64,000 bases of DNA from Ensifer adhaerens (GTDB lineage Bacteria > Pseudomonadota > Alphaproteobacteria > Rhizobiales > Rhizobiaceae). The position numbers and the translations under genes were made by a program. A model generated the notes under the pieces. That model was given only the letters and a program-made list of their open reading frames with translations, was not told the DNA's origin and ran no database searches. Location: assembly GCF_002007205.1 (NCBI RefSeq), contig NZ_LAZS01000005.1, positions 1,054,001 through 1,118,000 of the forward strand, read 5' to 3'. Below are positions 1 through 8,876 of the stretch, piece by piece. The number at the start of each line of letters is the position of its first letter. Position 1 is the first letter of the stretch.

Positions 1-207
1 CCGCGGTACCACATCTCCGGAAAAGCGCTGTTTGAGGATATCGATGTGCGGAAGGGTTTGGATGAGCCGCTTCCGGGCCTGTTCCAGATCATCGACCCCG
101 AAGATATCGAGAAGATCGTCGTCGGCGACATAGACGCTGGCTATCGGCCCCGTGCTGCCCGGAGCCAGAAAATACCTTTCGATACATTCCGCCTCGAAGT
201 TCCTCAA
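1..207 (-). CDS. Unidentified protein, N-terminal part only (runs off left edge)
   Basis: An open minus-strand frame begins at a TTG codon (207-205) and continues past the window edge, giving 69 visible residues starting (M)RNFEAECIERYFLAPG. A purine-rich GGGAGG lies about 8 bases upstream of the TTG. The gene starts 55 bases after the stop of the upstream methyltransferase gene in the same direction, so the two are probably co-transcribed. I do not recognise the protein. A partner of a DNA methyltransferase such as a restriction enzyme is possible from context only. The start codon could lie further upstream in the same frame. Confidence 0.55.
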   Translation of the reverse strand, partial: MRNFEAECIERYFLAPGSTGPIASVYVADDDLLDIFGVDDLEQARKRLIQTLPHIDILKQRFSGDVVPR

Positions 208-261
208 TCTGTCTTTCCCTCCCCCTAAGACATACTTGAACCGAAGCCTGCCTCACCCTTC

Positions 262-2079
262 CTATCGGTAGCGCAGGTGGTCATTCGCAACCTTGCCCCT
301 GCCCTTCTGACGTGGCGGCTTGGGGTGAAGGACGAGATGCGGTGCCTTGAGCGACGCGTCGGCCGACATGTCGGTTTCTTCAAAGGTCAGCCGCGCGAGG
401 CGGAATGTTTCCTTGTCGCTTCCCAGCAAGACGGCAGCTCCGTCCTCTGGGATTGCCAGGGGAGGCAGGTTGGAGACACGACGTTCGGAGAGCTGGTCGT
501 GCAGAAGCTTTAGGCGTGCACGGAGGTACCGGACCGGAATGTCGAGTTCCATCCGTCCCGGCTTCGAGCCCAAGATGGCAAGAAGCTGCACGATGGCCCG
601 GTCGATAGCGTCCACGTCGCCTTCGCGCGTCAAAGGCAGCGCAACCAATTCCGCGGGACCGACCCCGCAGCGCTGCTGCTCCTCGTAGACGGCGACGAGA
701 TCCTGGTCGGTGAACTTGTCGCGCGAGGCGCGCCATTCATCACGGCGACGAAAACGCAGTGGCGTCTCGCTCAATCGATATCCATTGGCGGCGACAGCGT
801 CGGCCGCAATCGGTTCGCCCCAGCCCACTGGCCAGTACGTTCCGGCGCCGTAGCCGTCTCGGGCACGCTCAGACTCGTTCTTCTTGCCCATGAAGCGCTT
901 GACCATCTTCGGTAGCTTCTTGCCGTGAGCCAGCGCGTCTTTAGTAATCCTCGCCTTCACCCCTTCGGCGCCATGAAGCAGGTGCGGAATGAGCTTGGTC
1001 ATGAAGAAGGGCGGGACAGCGTTGCCAACCTGCTTGTATTGCATCCCGCGCGGCCCGTTGAATTCGAAGCTGTCCTGGAAGCCCTGAAGACGCGCACCTT
1101 CTCTGACCGAAAGAGGTCTATCATGCAGCGGATGCGTGAAGCAGCCAGAAGTAACGTTCCCGAAGCCGGCAGAAATGGTGTAGGCGGGCGAAGCCTTGTG
1201 CAGGCGACCGTAGAGTGTCGCGTAGTCGGTCAGGCGGACGCGGCGAAAACGATCTGGCAGCAGTTCCGGCGGGATGTCTTTCCAAGAACCGCCCTGAGGC
1301 ACCTTGGAGATCCGCTTTCGATTGAGGTCGGTGAGAATGTTGCACCAGTGGTTCGCAACCTCACCATCGGAATTCGCGACGAACCGTTGAAACGCAGTTG
1401 GCGCAGACGGTAGCTTGGTTGAAGCTTTCCCGTCACGGCTGGGCGGGGCTACCAAGTCAGAGATAGCTTCGGAAACCGTAACGTAGGCGGATAGGCCGTG
1501 TCTGCCATCGACAGAATGCGTCGGCTTCGGAAAGGTGGACGGAATCGGATCCACCGATGCTATAAGGAAGAACCTATTGCGGAGCTGTGGAAGGCCGTAG
1601 TCGGCCATATTCACGACGTCGGCGAAAACGTGGTAGCCGCGATCCTCGAAGAGGGTGAACAGCTCCTTCACAATGACGAGGTTCTTGCCGTAAACGACGC
1701 CCGGAACGTTTTCCATGATAACGCGCTGCGGACGCCGTCCAGCCGCCGTAAAGCCGTCCAGCAAGCGGATGAAATGTACGAAGAGCGCGTTGCGCGGATC
1801 ATCGAGGTGGAAGACGCCCATTGTGCTGACGGCCTGGCATGTCGGCCCTGCGAAAAACCAGTCGATCTTCTCGATTTCCGCGCGCTCAATCACGTCGGTC
1901 GCCGATACCAGCGAGACATCGCAGCAATCGACTAGCGCTTCCGGATGGGCCTTCTTGAAGGTCGCCGTCGCGTTCTTGTCAATGTCGAGCGCCCATTTCA
2001 CTTTCAGATCTGGGATTGCAATGGCCGCACCAGCCGACATTCCGCCGCAGCCGGAATAAAGATCGATAGCAGTCTGCAT
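262..2079 (-). CDS. DNA (cytosine-5-)-methyltransferase with C-terminal extension
   Basis: This 605-aa protein would transfer a methyl group from S-adenosylmethionine to C5 of cytosine. Motif I is DLYSGCGG near residues 6-13. The catalytic loop is GPTCQAVS with Cys81, where the family usually has a Pro just before the Cys. Motif VI is ENV (123-125), motif VIII is QLRNR, and the late motifs appear as LQGF and QVGNAVPP. About 200 residues follow motif X, longer than a minimal M.C5 enzyme. I chose the ATG at 2079 because GGGGGA precedes it and the next residues enter motif I directly; an in-frame ATG 19 codons upstream is possible. The next gene downstream (1-207) may be in its operon. Orphan or restriction-linked status cannot be decided here. 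Confidence 0.92.
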   Translation of the reverse strand: MQTAIDLYSGCGGMSAGAAIAIPDLKVKWALDIDKNATATFKKAHPEALVDCCDVSLVSATDVIERAEIEKIDWFFAGPTCQAVSTMGVFHLDDPRNALFVHFIRLLDGFTAAGRRPQRVIMENVPGVVYGKNLVIVKELFTLFEDRGYHVFADVVNMADYGLPQLRNRFFLIASVDPIPSTFPKPTHSVDGRHGLSAYVTVSEAISDLVAPPSRDGKASTKLPSAPTAFQRFVANSDGEVANHWCNILTDLNRKRISKVPQGGSWKDIPPELLPDRFRRVRLTDYATLYGRLHKASPAYTISAGFGNVTSGCFTHPLHDRPLSVREGARLQGFQDSFEFNGPRGMQYKQVGNAVPPFFMTKLIPHLLHGAEGVKARITKDALAHGKKLPKMVKRFMGKKNESERARDGYGAGTYWPVGWGEPIAADAVAANGYRLSETPLRFRRRDEWRASRDKFTDQDLVAVYEEQQRCGVGPAELVALPLTREGDVDAIDRAIVQLLAILGSKPGRMELDIPVRYLRARLKLLHDQLSERRVSNLPPLAIPEDGAAVLLGSDKETFRLARLTFEETDMSADASLKAPHLVLHPKPPRQKGRGKVANDHLRYR

Positions 2080-2238
2080 GATTCCCCCAAAATCTTGCGG
2101 TACCCTATCAAGACCAATTGCATTCTGCGATGGCATTTGAGGTGACCGGATTAAATTTATACGTGTTTCTGCACAAAAGAGTTCGCTCCGGGAGTACTGT
2201 CCGGACGCAGATCCGCAAAGATCTTCGATTAAGGACGC

Positions 2239-2574
2239 TTAATGGCACTGCAAACTGACATAGCGAAATCTTGCCGTGGCATCGTACCCATGATGGGTGT
2301 CGGCGCTGCCCCCTCGGGTGGGAGATTGACCGAGCGCGCGCATGGACCCGAGGCAGGGGTTGTGTGCTTTCTCGGCTAAGCGAGTTGCCAAGCGTGCTCG
2401 GTCTGGATCCGACATGTGCTCACAACAGACCGCAAAGCTACTGAAGAAGGAGACCTGATCAAATGCAGTCATCCGGAAATTGGCGAAGCCTTCGTTCAGG
2501 GCCGTCATGGCGACAGCAGCTTGCAGCGCGGATCCGCTCCTGCCCCTGCGAAGCACAGCATGCGAGCAATCCAA
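2239..2574 (-). CDS. Possible small protein, unrecognised
   Basis: A minus-strand frame of 111 codons lies in the 686-bp stretch between the methyltransferase and HNH genes. An internal ATG at 2508 begins MTALNEGFANFRMTAFDQ and the middle (FFSSFAVCCEHMSDPDRARL) has a plausible helical composition. No clear ribosome binding site is visible and the C-terminal third looks unlike a protein. It may be a decayed gene. The rest of 2080-2765 shows nothing I can name. Confidence 0.25.
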   Translation of the reverse strand: MDCSHAVLRRGRSGSALQAAVAMTALNEGFANFRMTAFDQVSFFSSFAVCCEHMSDPDRARLATRLAEKAHNPCLGSMRALGQSPTRGGSADTHHGYDATARFRYVSLQCH

Positions 2575-2765
2575 TTGCGTCGGGTCGGAAATTAAAGCAG
2601 CGGATTCCGTGCGACGCGGCTACTCCGTGAGGCTGCGTGGACGGGACACACCAACCGGGTGAATTCGATCGCCCATGAAGATGATCTGCTGTGGAAGCAC
2701 TCGGGCGGTCTGTGATGCGGATGCTCGATTCCAGAACCGACTTCAGTGGGGTGTCGAATCGCGCC

Positions 2766-3680
2766 CTACACAAACCCGCTGAACTTCTCTCTATGCCGCG
2801 CCACGTACGCCGGGTGCGGCCACAGCCCCTCATCCGCAGGCAGGTGTATCCGATCCATCTGCTTCGCAAACAGTGTCCGCAGCTCCGATGGCACCTTATT
2901 GTGTGAAACAAGGATCCGGTAATCGTCCGTCAACGAGATCAGATGCCTGTCGAAGAGCCAGTGTACGGTTGCCGAAAGCGCGATGCCGTTCTGCACGACA
3001 TCCGGTCCGCCCTCGGCGACCGACCATATATGCGCCGCCTGTGCCTCGGACTTGCCGCCGCCATTGACGATTCGCAACCCTGTGATCGCACAACGGTTGT
3101 CGTAGGCGTCGCAGACCTTTCGGCGGAAGCTGGCTTCGCGGATCTTGCGGTTGAGCAGGATCTGCTCGATTCGGCGTTCCTGCTCCTCAAGCGGCAGCTC
3201 GAGCAGCTCCTGTGTCTGATCATCGACATGCTTGGGATCGAGTTCCAGCCGGAGAGCATTTTCAGGCATCAACGTCTCGGAAAGCCCTGCTCGCGCGATG
3301 GCGGCGAAATCGCTATCGGGGATTGTCCGGATCGATTTACCCTGAAGGAAAGCGCCTACTTGAGTGGGGTCCGGAATCGAACGCAGTGCGGTTTCCCAGT
3401 AACGCCGGTCTCGGACGAAGGGCACAGGCTCATCGAACTCCCTGTAATCCGCCATGACAGCGTAAGCGAAACCAAGCCGGCAAGCATCCTCGTTCACGCG
3501 GACGACCTTTGCCGTTGCAACGTATGCCCGGCGTCCGCCGTTCCGCTGAGGTTCCCGGTAGATGATCCGATCGCCTACCAGGGATTCGGCGATCGCACGG
3601 TATTGCTTTGGGAAATGGTACCGGAACGCAATCTCGTCATCGTATCCGGAGTCACGTTTGGTATCAAAAATGCCCTTCAA
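2766..3680 (-). CDS. HNH endonuclease family protein
   Basis: This 304-aa protein has a C-terminal HNH nuclease domain. It contains CAITGLRI, then AHIWSVAEGGPDVVQNGIAL, then HWLFDRHLISL, which matches the HNH_2 pattern of AHI...G.D...NGI.L....H..FD. Such domains cut DNA with one metal ion. The N-terminal 120 residues begin KGIFDTKRDSGYDDEIAFRY and are probably a recognition domain; I cannot name the fold. I placed the start at the TTG at 3680, preceded by GGGG at good spacing, because the first 32 residues of the longer frame look like random translation. No ATG is available near there. It lies in a defence-type gene cluster and is divergent from the MBL-fold gene. A restriction or anti-phage role is inference. 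Confidence 0.85.
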   Translation of the reverse strand: MKGIFDTKRDSGYDDEIAFRYHFPKQYRAIAESLVGDRIIYREPQRNGGRRAYVATAKVVRVNEDACRLGFAYAVMADYREFDEPVPFVRDRRYWETALRSIPDPTQVGAFLQGKSIRTIPDSDFAAIARAGLSETLMPENALRLELDPKHVDDQTQELLELPLEEQERRIEQILLNRKIREASFRRKVCDAYDNRCAITGLRIVNGGGKSEAQAAHIWSVAEGGPDVVQNGIALSATVHWLFDRHLISLTDDYRILVSHNKVPSELRTLFAKQMDRIHLPADEGLWPHPAYVARHREKFSGFV

Positions 3681-3917
3681 ATCCAGCCCCTGACCTAATC
3701 TTCCGAATGTGCCTCGCCCTGTTCGGCAAACTAGAGAGGGTCGGACTTCCGAGCAACACCGCGCCCGCAAGATCACCGTTGCGCATTTCTCGCTGGGGAA
3801 GGTGTGAACATTGGCGGCAGTGGATCGCCTAGGGAAGTTTTCCGCAATACCAGTAATCGCCTATTTACAACTCTCGGTTATCACAACATTTGGTCATTTC
3901 AATGAAGTTTCCCTTTG

Positions 3918-5417
3918 ATGGTATCAGCCAGCTATCTGTCCCTCGCGGAGATCCGCCTCATCAAGCGGATGCTCCTCTTCAGGCCAAGGCCCACCAATCA
4001 GTCCATATTGGCCTACTTCACAAGGCCGGGACGCGATCTAAACCACCGCATAATTGCCGAAATCGAGGGATGGCGCGGCGCCGGACTGACGCCGGCTACG
4101 GAGCAGGAGGCGCGCGCCTACATGAGGGCGGCCAGTCTCCCGTATCCGGAGGGTCATGATTTCACAGCCAATGGCTTTCATGCCACCGGCCTGGCCAGTC
4201 GAGTGAAAGGATTATTGCACCTAGATTGGTGGCCGGCCGGTCAAGGTCTTTTCTCGACGGGGGCCATTACAAGCGGTCGCAGCAAGCCGCTCACTTGGGT
4301 TTTCGACTGTGGGACCGACTCCGGAAGCGCGCAGATGGACGTTGCGCTTGCGCAGTTCGCGGACCGGCAGGAGTCCATTTCCAGCAGGGAAATAAGTCTC
4401 GCATCTATTTCGCACTTTGACGCTGACCACATAAACGGGTTTGTCAAACTCCTTGCCTTGTATCCAGTCGACAAGCTACTGCTCCCATATGTCCCGCTTT
4501 GGCAACGACTTCTCGCATTAATTGAAGAAGGTATTCCTGCGAGTAGCCCCTTGGTGGGGTTTTTCGTGGATCCGGGCGCATTCCTGGCGGCTGTCGGAGA
4601 GATCCGTGAAATCATCTACGTCCCCATCACCGGCCCTGACGACCTCCCGCCTCCGCCAGAGGTACCTCCAGTTCCGTCCGGCCCCTCCTCGGAGGACGGT
4701 AATCTCGCCTTCGATGAGGGTAAACCGCAAGCGGATGGCCTCGATGACCCCATCGTTTATTCGAGCGCAATCAGGGCTCGTTTCCTTCGTCCCGGCGGCC
4801 GGATCAGGTCCGCGTTCTGGGAATTCGTGCCTTACAACGATTCGAAATGGCTAGCAGGTCCGCCGGCGGCATTGAGCGCCAAAGTGACCCCGGTCGCGCA
4901 GCAACTCGTCGACGCAAAGACCGATTCTAATCGAGAAACGGCACTCGCGGCGCTTGAAGCGATATACGACGCCACATTCGGAAGCAGGTCAAAAGCCCGT
5001 AACAGGATATCACTGTTCCTATATTCAGGTCCCGTTGATCCCGAATTGGAACTCGGGCCATACTTCGCATCACATCTGGTTGGTTTGCAGAAGAATTCGA
5101 AGCGCTTTTCCCAAATGTACACCGGAGATGGCAGCTTGAAAACCAAACGGGAGTGGGGTGAATTCAACCGATTTTTCGGTCCAGGGGACAGGTTGGCGAG
5201 GAGCAGCATCTTCCAGGTCATGCATCATGGAGCGAAAGACAATTGGCACGTCGGAATGGCATCCTCCCTTGCCCCTGCGGTCAGTCTGTTTTGCTCAGAT
5301 CCGGCACGCAAGCGTCCACACCCGCATGCAGACGTCCTCCGAGACTTTTGGCAACATCACCCTGTGCAGGTCGGCACTGAGACGGGATTTCATCTGCAAG
5401 CGAGACTTTATCGCTAG
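3918..5417 (+). CDS. ComEC-like metallo-beta-lactamase-fold protein
   Basis: This 499-aa protein begins with about 60 residues resembling a small helical DNA-binding segment (SLAEIRLIKRMLLF ... ILAYFTRPGRDLNHRIIAEI). An MBL-fold domain follows, with SHFDADHINGF as the H-x-D-x-D-H metal-binding motif, VFDCGTDSG before it, and a late VMHHGAKDNWH. No membrane segments are apparent, so it is a soluble relative of the ComEC C-terminal domain rather than a DNA uptake channel. A proline-rich linker lies around residues 240-260. A TTG one codon earlier is an alternative start. It stands between the HNH and PIN genes. Nuclease or phosphodiesterase activity is inferred from the fold only. Confidence 0.75.
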   Translation: MVSASYLSLAEIRLIKRMLLFRPRPTNQSILAYFTRPGRDLNHRIIAEIEGWRGAGLTPATEQEARAYMRAASLPYPEGHDFTANGFHATGLASRVKGLLHLDWWPAGQGLFSTGAITSGRSKPLTWVFDCGTDSGSAQMDVALAQFADRQESISSREISLASISHFDADHINGFVKLLALYPVDKLLLPYVPLWQRLLALIEEGIPASSPLVGFFVDPGAFLAAVGEIREIIYVPITGPDDLPPPPEVPPVPSGPSSEDGNLAFDEGKPQADGLDDPIVYSSAIRARFLRPGGRIRSAFWEFVPYNDSKWLAGPPAALSAKVTPVAQQLVDAKTDSNRETALAALEAIYDATFGSRSKARNRISLFLYSGPVDPELELGPYFASHLVGLQKNSKRFSQMYTGDGSLKTKREWGEFNRFFGPGDRLARSSIFQVMHHGAKDNWHVGMASSLAPAVSLFCSDPARKRPHPHADVLRDFWQHHPVQVGTETGFHLQARLYR

Positions 5418-5725
5418 GTGATCTTCGCGAAATCTGTGGCGGTTCTGGCTGAACAGGTAATTCGCTCGTTGCGGTGTCCTCGAACAGGACGCGCATGAAA
5501 TGGTCGTGGTGGGCGAACAGGAGGATGAGTTAGTAGCGTCCTCAAAGCAGGTATGGAGCTCCAAGGTAAGGTCGTAAGTCGGCGATAGCCTCCTTGCGAG
5601 TTTGGACCCGCGCGATGGCCACAGGGATACGCAGCTTCGGAGCATGACCGGCGACCGGATTCTGAAAAAAACGAAATCTGCCAGGCCACTTTCCCGGCAT
5701 CTCGCCCTTCATTTGGAGATTAGAC
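5418..5725. other. Intergenic stretch, no gene seen
   Basis: These 308 bases lie between the MBL-fold and PIN genes. Reading frames on both strands have no ribosome binding site or recognisable protein. The last 20 bases contain the GGAG that serves the PIN gene. I see no repeat or terminator of note. Confidence 0.5.
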
Positions 5726-6769
5726 ATGAATGACGCATTGCCGCAGCCTTTTCGGGTCATGTCAACGGCAGATCGCATATCGAAGGACTGCATAGGCACA
5801 CGCGCGCTGATTGACTCGAATATTTGGCGATACGTTTTTGATGGCAACGAACAGGGTTCCTTCCTCGATTTGGCACGGTCTCCTGGCCTTCATATCCAGA
5901 TTGCACCCGCGGTTGTCTATGAGGCGTTGCGTCTGCAGGACATTCCTCTTCGAAACCGGATCATCGGGCTGATGTCGCATCATCGAATGGTTCGCCTCAT
6001 GCCTGAAGCATACTCGGAGAGCATGGAGATCCTCGGAGAGATCCGCGAGAAGCGTCCAGAATGGGTTCGCCGTGCGCCCGACCTCGTATTCTTTGAGCGA
6101 CTGCGAAAGGACTGGGCTAAGCGAACAGGAGGCTTCTGGGTGCGAGTCGCAGAGGAGCCGGACCGAGAGGCACACCGGCTTTCACGGATGGAAGTCGAAA
6201 TGGTTGAAGGTTCGCGGCGGCAGGCAAAGGAAGCCCGCAAGGAAATGATCGCTGTAGGCTGGAAGCGAAATCCGCCAATGAACAAGACTGTTGGCGAGTT
6301 TCACGAGCCTACGCCCGGCTGGTCTGGGGAACCAGTAGACGCATGGAAATTTGATAGCCTTGACGGTTTAACTTTTGGTCTTTCCCAGACAGGGAATGCG
6401 TATCGTGATTGGATAGCGCCCTTTGTCGAGCTCGACACAGGTCTTTTAAGATCGCCAAGCTGGACCAAGTTCTGGCTGCACGACGTTGAAGTCGGCAAAG
6501 TCCCCCGCCAATGGATGAGATGGGCCCACTCGTTTGCTCAACGCTTCCGGACTGTGACATCGGGTTCACCTGGGGATACCCAATTGTTCACCTATTTCCT
6601 GGACACCGACGTCGTGGTAACGGGCGACAAGGCACTGCTCAAAATACTGGAGGAATGCAGGCCCTATAGCCCATTCCCTCTTCCCGAAACTCTGTTGGTT
6701 CGCGACGGGAAAGAAGGTTTGCGGGAGATGTTCGATGAACTCCACCGTTTGGGCCACCCCCAAACCTAG
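5726..6769 (+). CDS. PIN-fold nuclease with large internal insertion
   Basis: This 347-aa protein shows the two ends of a PIN domain. The N-terminal strand is ALIDSNIWRYVFDG with Asp30, and the C-terminal part is GDTQLFTYFLDTDVVVTGD, which supplies the later acidic residues. Between them lie about 230 residues rich in Arg, Trp and Glu, far more than a VapC toxin of about 130 aa. PIN domains are metal-dependent ribonucleases. The ATG at 5726 has GGAG six bases upstream. After its TAG stop the same frame stays open for about 80 codons of HEPN-like sequence (next entry). No antitoxin gene is visible directly upstream, so a stand-alone or fused defence nuclease is more likely than a classical toxin-antitoxin pair. 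Confidence 0.72.
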   Translation: MNDALPQPFRVMSTADRISKDCIGTRALIDSNIWRYVFDGNEQGSFLDLARSPGLHIQIAPAVVYEALRLQDIPLRNRIIGLMSHHRMVRLMPEAYSESMEILGEIREKRPEWVRRAPDLVFFERLRKDWAKRTGGFWVRVAEEPDREAHRLSRMEVEMVEGSRRQAKEARKEMIAVGWKRNPPMNKTVGEFHEPTPGWSGEPVDAWKFDSLDGLTFGLSQTGNAYRDWIAPFVELDTGLLRSPSWTKFWLHDVEVGKVPRQWMRWAHSFAQRFRTVTSGSPGDTQLFTYFLDTDVVVTGDKALLKILEECRPYSPFPLPETLLVRDGKEGLREMFDELHRLGHPQT

Positions 6770-7006
6770 TGGGATCCATTCGACAACGAGCAGAGGCGTT
6801 ATCTCAAGCAGTTGCTGGATTCACGGAACCAGGCCGCCCACGCTTCAGGCACCCATACAGCCGCGGACGAGGCGCGCAGAATGATTGAGGTAGGGCACAA
6901 GCGCTTCCTCTCCGTCGAGTTCCTGTCGAGCAGGCACGGAATCGGTGAACTGATATCCAGGATGTCGGACGCGGATACCGAATTCAATGGAAACGCGTGT
7001 CGCCGC
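6770..7006 (+). pseudogene. HEPN-like C-terminal remnant in frame behind the PIN gene
   Basis: Directly after the PIN stop codon (TAG 6767-6769), the same frame reads WDPFDNEQRRYLKQLLDS, then RNQAAHASGTHTAADEARRM and IEVGHKRFLSVEFLSS. The R-x4-AH core (RNQAAH) with surrounding helices is typical of HEPN ribonuclease-like domains, where the motif is R-x4-6-H. No start codon with a ribosome binding site exists for it alone. It could be the tail of a decayed gene, or the end of a longer PIN-HEPN protein interrupted by a nonsense change. Readthrough cannot be judged from sequence. The AAA+ gene ends 3 bases further on, on the opposite strand. Confidence 0.45.
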
Positions 7007-7008
7007 CC

Positions 7009-8865
7009 CTACCCTGCATCCCTCTGCAGCAGCTTCATTACAAAATCCCCGGAAACGACCTGCTTCTCAAGAACGGCGCCCGTCAGGGTTTCGAGGTCAG
7101 AACGCCGACGTCGGATGATCGCGATCGACCGTTCAAGCTCCGCCGCCAGTACGCGCTCGACCCGCCGCCTAATCAGGCTGTCGGACTTTCTTAGCTCGGC
7201 AAGCTCTTCGGGCGTGGAGGCATCGTTGTAGAGAAGTGATCCCATCCCCAGGCATCCGACCATGACGGTTGCGATGTCCGTCGCACGCTGGAGATCGGAT
7301 CCCACTCCGCCGCCTACGCCGTTGTAAGTCTGGCCGATGACCTCCCTCTCCGCAGCCATCCCTGCCATCAGCATCGCGATCTCGTCGCGGTACGACTGCT
7401 CGGATCGATGCATGGGTCTCGAGCGCTGCCATTCGACATGGCCGAGGCTATCGCAACGTGATGGCATTTCGGAGAGCACCACGACCGCCGACACCGTCGC
7501 GTAGGCCAGTTCGACGCCGACAATGGCGTGACCCGCTTCGTGTATCGCCGTCGCAGTTCTCGTCTCAATATCGATGCTGACCAACGGTGGCGATACTTCG
7601 AGGATGTCCTGCGGCAAGACCTCCCGACGATTGCGGCGCGCGATCTTGCGCGCGTCCCTCGCAAGCTGGGCGAGCAATGCACCGGAGTAACCAGCGGTGG
7701 CTCGTGCGGCGGCCGCCAGCGCGTCGGCGGGCAGTTCCGTTCCCAGATGGAGGGACAGGATCTTCTTGCGGTCATCGTATTCCGGGAGCTGAATGGCAAC
7801 ATGCCGGTCCAGCCTTCCCGGTCTTTTCAATGCCGGGTCGATGCTGTCTGGGTGGTTCGTTGCGGCGATGACTACAACTCCCTCCCTCCGAGACGATCCG
7901 TCGAGCATCTCCAAGATCCCATTCACCACCTGGACGCCGTATCCCGCGTTGTCGCCCCGGAACTTTGAGCGGTCGCCGACTGCGTCGAACTCATCGAGGA
8001 ACAAGATGGTGGGCGCCTTGTCCGCAGCCTCCCGGAAAGACTTGCGCATCGCCTTCAGGTAGTCCCCAAGATGCCCCGCAGCCTGCCATTCGGCACTGGA
8101 TGCAGCCATAAAGTTGATGCCGCAGGTGCGTGCCGCCGCGGAAGCGAACATCGTCTTGCCGGTTCCGGTCGGCCCGCTGAGCAAGAGGCCGCAGTCCACG
8201 TCCTCCCACGGGATGCTTCTCTTGCGCCAGTCCGCAATATCGCGGGAAAGGTCGAGCACCCAGTCCTGTGCCGCACCGAATCCGGGAAGATCCTCCACCC
8301 CGCAATCAACCACGACGGACTTCCGCCGTGCCGCGAGGGCGCTCAATCTGGACAAGGCGTCCTCGATCGAGCGGCCGGGACGCAGCGACTGAAAGATCAG
8401 TTCGGGCGGGTGCGCCAGCAGCGACCTGGCAACGGCGCTGGAGATGCGGATGCCTCGGGCGGATTTGATGGCCGCGGCCAGATGAGTGGGGAGGAGTTCG
8501 CCGACGTTTACAATGCGGTCGAGGCCAACAACCAGCCTTGGGGGGATCGTTGCATCCTCCGGGATAAGGATGATGACAGCGGGCTTCACGCCGAGAAACT
8601 CGATCGCGTCTGTCCAGTTGTGCTGCCCCTTCCAGGACTCCTCCACGCGAACGACGGTGTAGACGTCGTTCAGGTTTGCGCTTTTGAGAATGGATTTGAC
8701 GGCGTCAGCATAAACTTCGTGATTGACCGCATTCGAAAGCACCAGACCGACCGCGGCGTCTTTTCGGGCGAGCACGCCGCCCTTGCGCAGGGCGGTTCTG
8801 GCGGCGATCGAATAAGCGACCACTTCGAGCGTCGCGGCGCGCTCGGAGAACGAACTCTTGTTCAC
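7009..8865 (-). CDS. Soluble FtsH-like AAA+ ATPase with M41-type metallopeptidase domain
   Basis: This 618-aa protein has an N-terminal domain of about 200 residues that I do not recognise. A classic AAA+ module follows: Walker A GPTGTGKT (231-238), Walker B ILFLDEFD (287-294), sensor-1 AATN, and arginine fingers in RPGRLDR (348-354). The C-terminal part carries the zinc motif HEAGH (442-446) and a distal GSDLQRATDIA that matches the third-ligand region of FtsH. Unlike housekeeping FtsH it has no transmembrane segments, so it should act in the cytosol as an ATP-dependent unfoldase-protease. It is the second gene of an operon, 11 bases after the TnsA-like gene. Substrate and role are unknown. 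Confidence 0.85.
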   Translation of the reverse strand: MNKSSFSERAATLEVVAYSIAARTALRKGGVLARKDAAVGLVLSNAVNHEVYADAVKSILKSANLNDVYTVVRVEESWKGQHNWTDAIEFLGVKPAVIILIPEDATIPPRLVVGLDRIVNVGELLPTHLAAAIKSARGIRISSAVARSLLAHPPELIFQSLRPGRSIEDALSRLSALAARRKSVVVDCGVEDLPGFGAAQDWVLDLSRDIADWRKRSIPWEDVDCGLLLSGPTGTGKTMFASAAARTCGINFMAASSAEWQAAGHLGDYLKAMRKSFREAADKAPTILFLDEFDAVGDRSKFRGDNAGYGVQVVNGILEMLDGSSRREGVVVIAATNHPDSIDPALKRPGRLDRHVAIQLPEYDDRKKILSLHLGTELPADALAAAARATAGYSGALLAQLARDARKIARRNRREVLPQDILEVSPPLVSIDIETRTATAIHEAGHAIVGVELAYATVSAVVVLSEMPSRCDSLGHVEWQRSRPMHRSEQSYRDEIAMLMAGMAAEREVIGQTYNGVGGGVGSDLQRATDIATVMVGCLGMGSLLYNDASTPEELAELRKSDSLIRRRVERVLAAELERSIAIIRRRRSDLETLTGAVLEKQVVSGDFVMKLLQRDAG

Positions 8866-8876
8866 GGCAGCCTCCT

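Noticed and set aside
46-228. Plus-strand 60-aa frame at the left edge
   Set aside because: The opposite strand carries a better frame (1-207) with a ribosome site, placed in line with the methyltransferase gene.
2241-2280. TGACATAGCG...TTGCC as the second transposon end
   Set aside because: Only one TGACA-like element, no TGT start at the right distance and no GTTAG next to it.
5414-5689. Minus-strand 91-aa frame between the MBL and PIN genes
   Set aside because: No ribosome site, low-complexity Arg/Pro/Ser content typical of non-coding frames.
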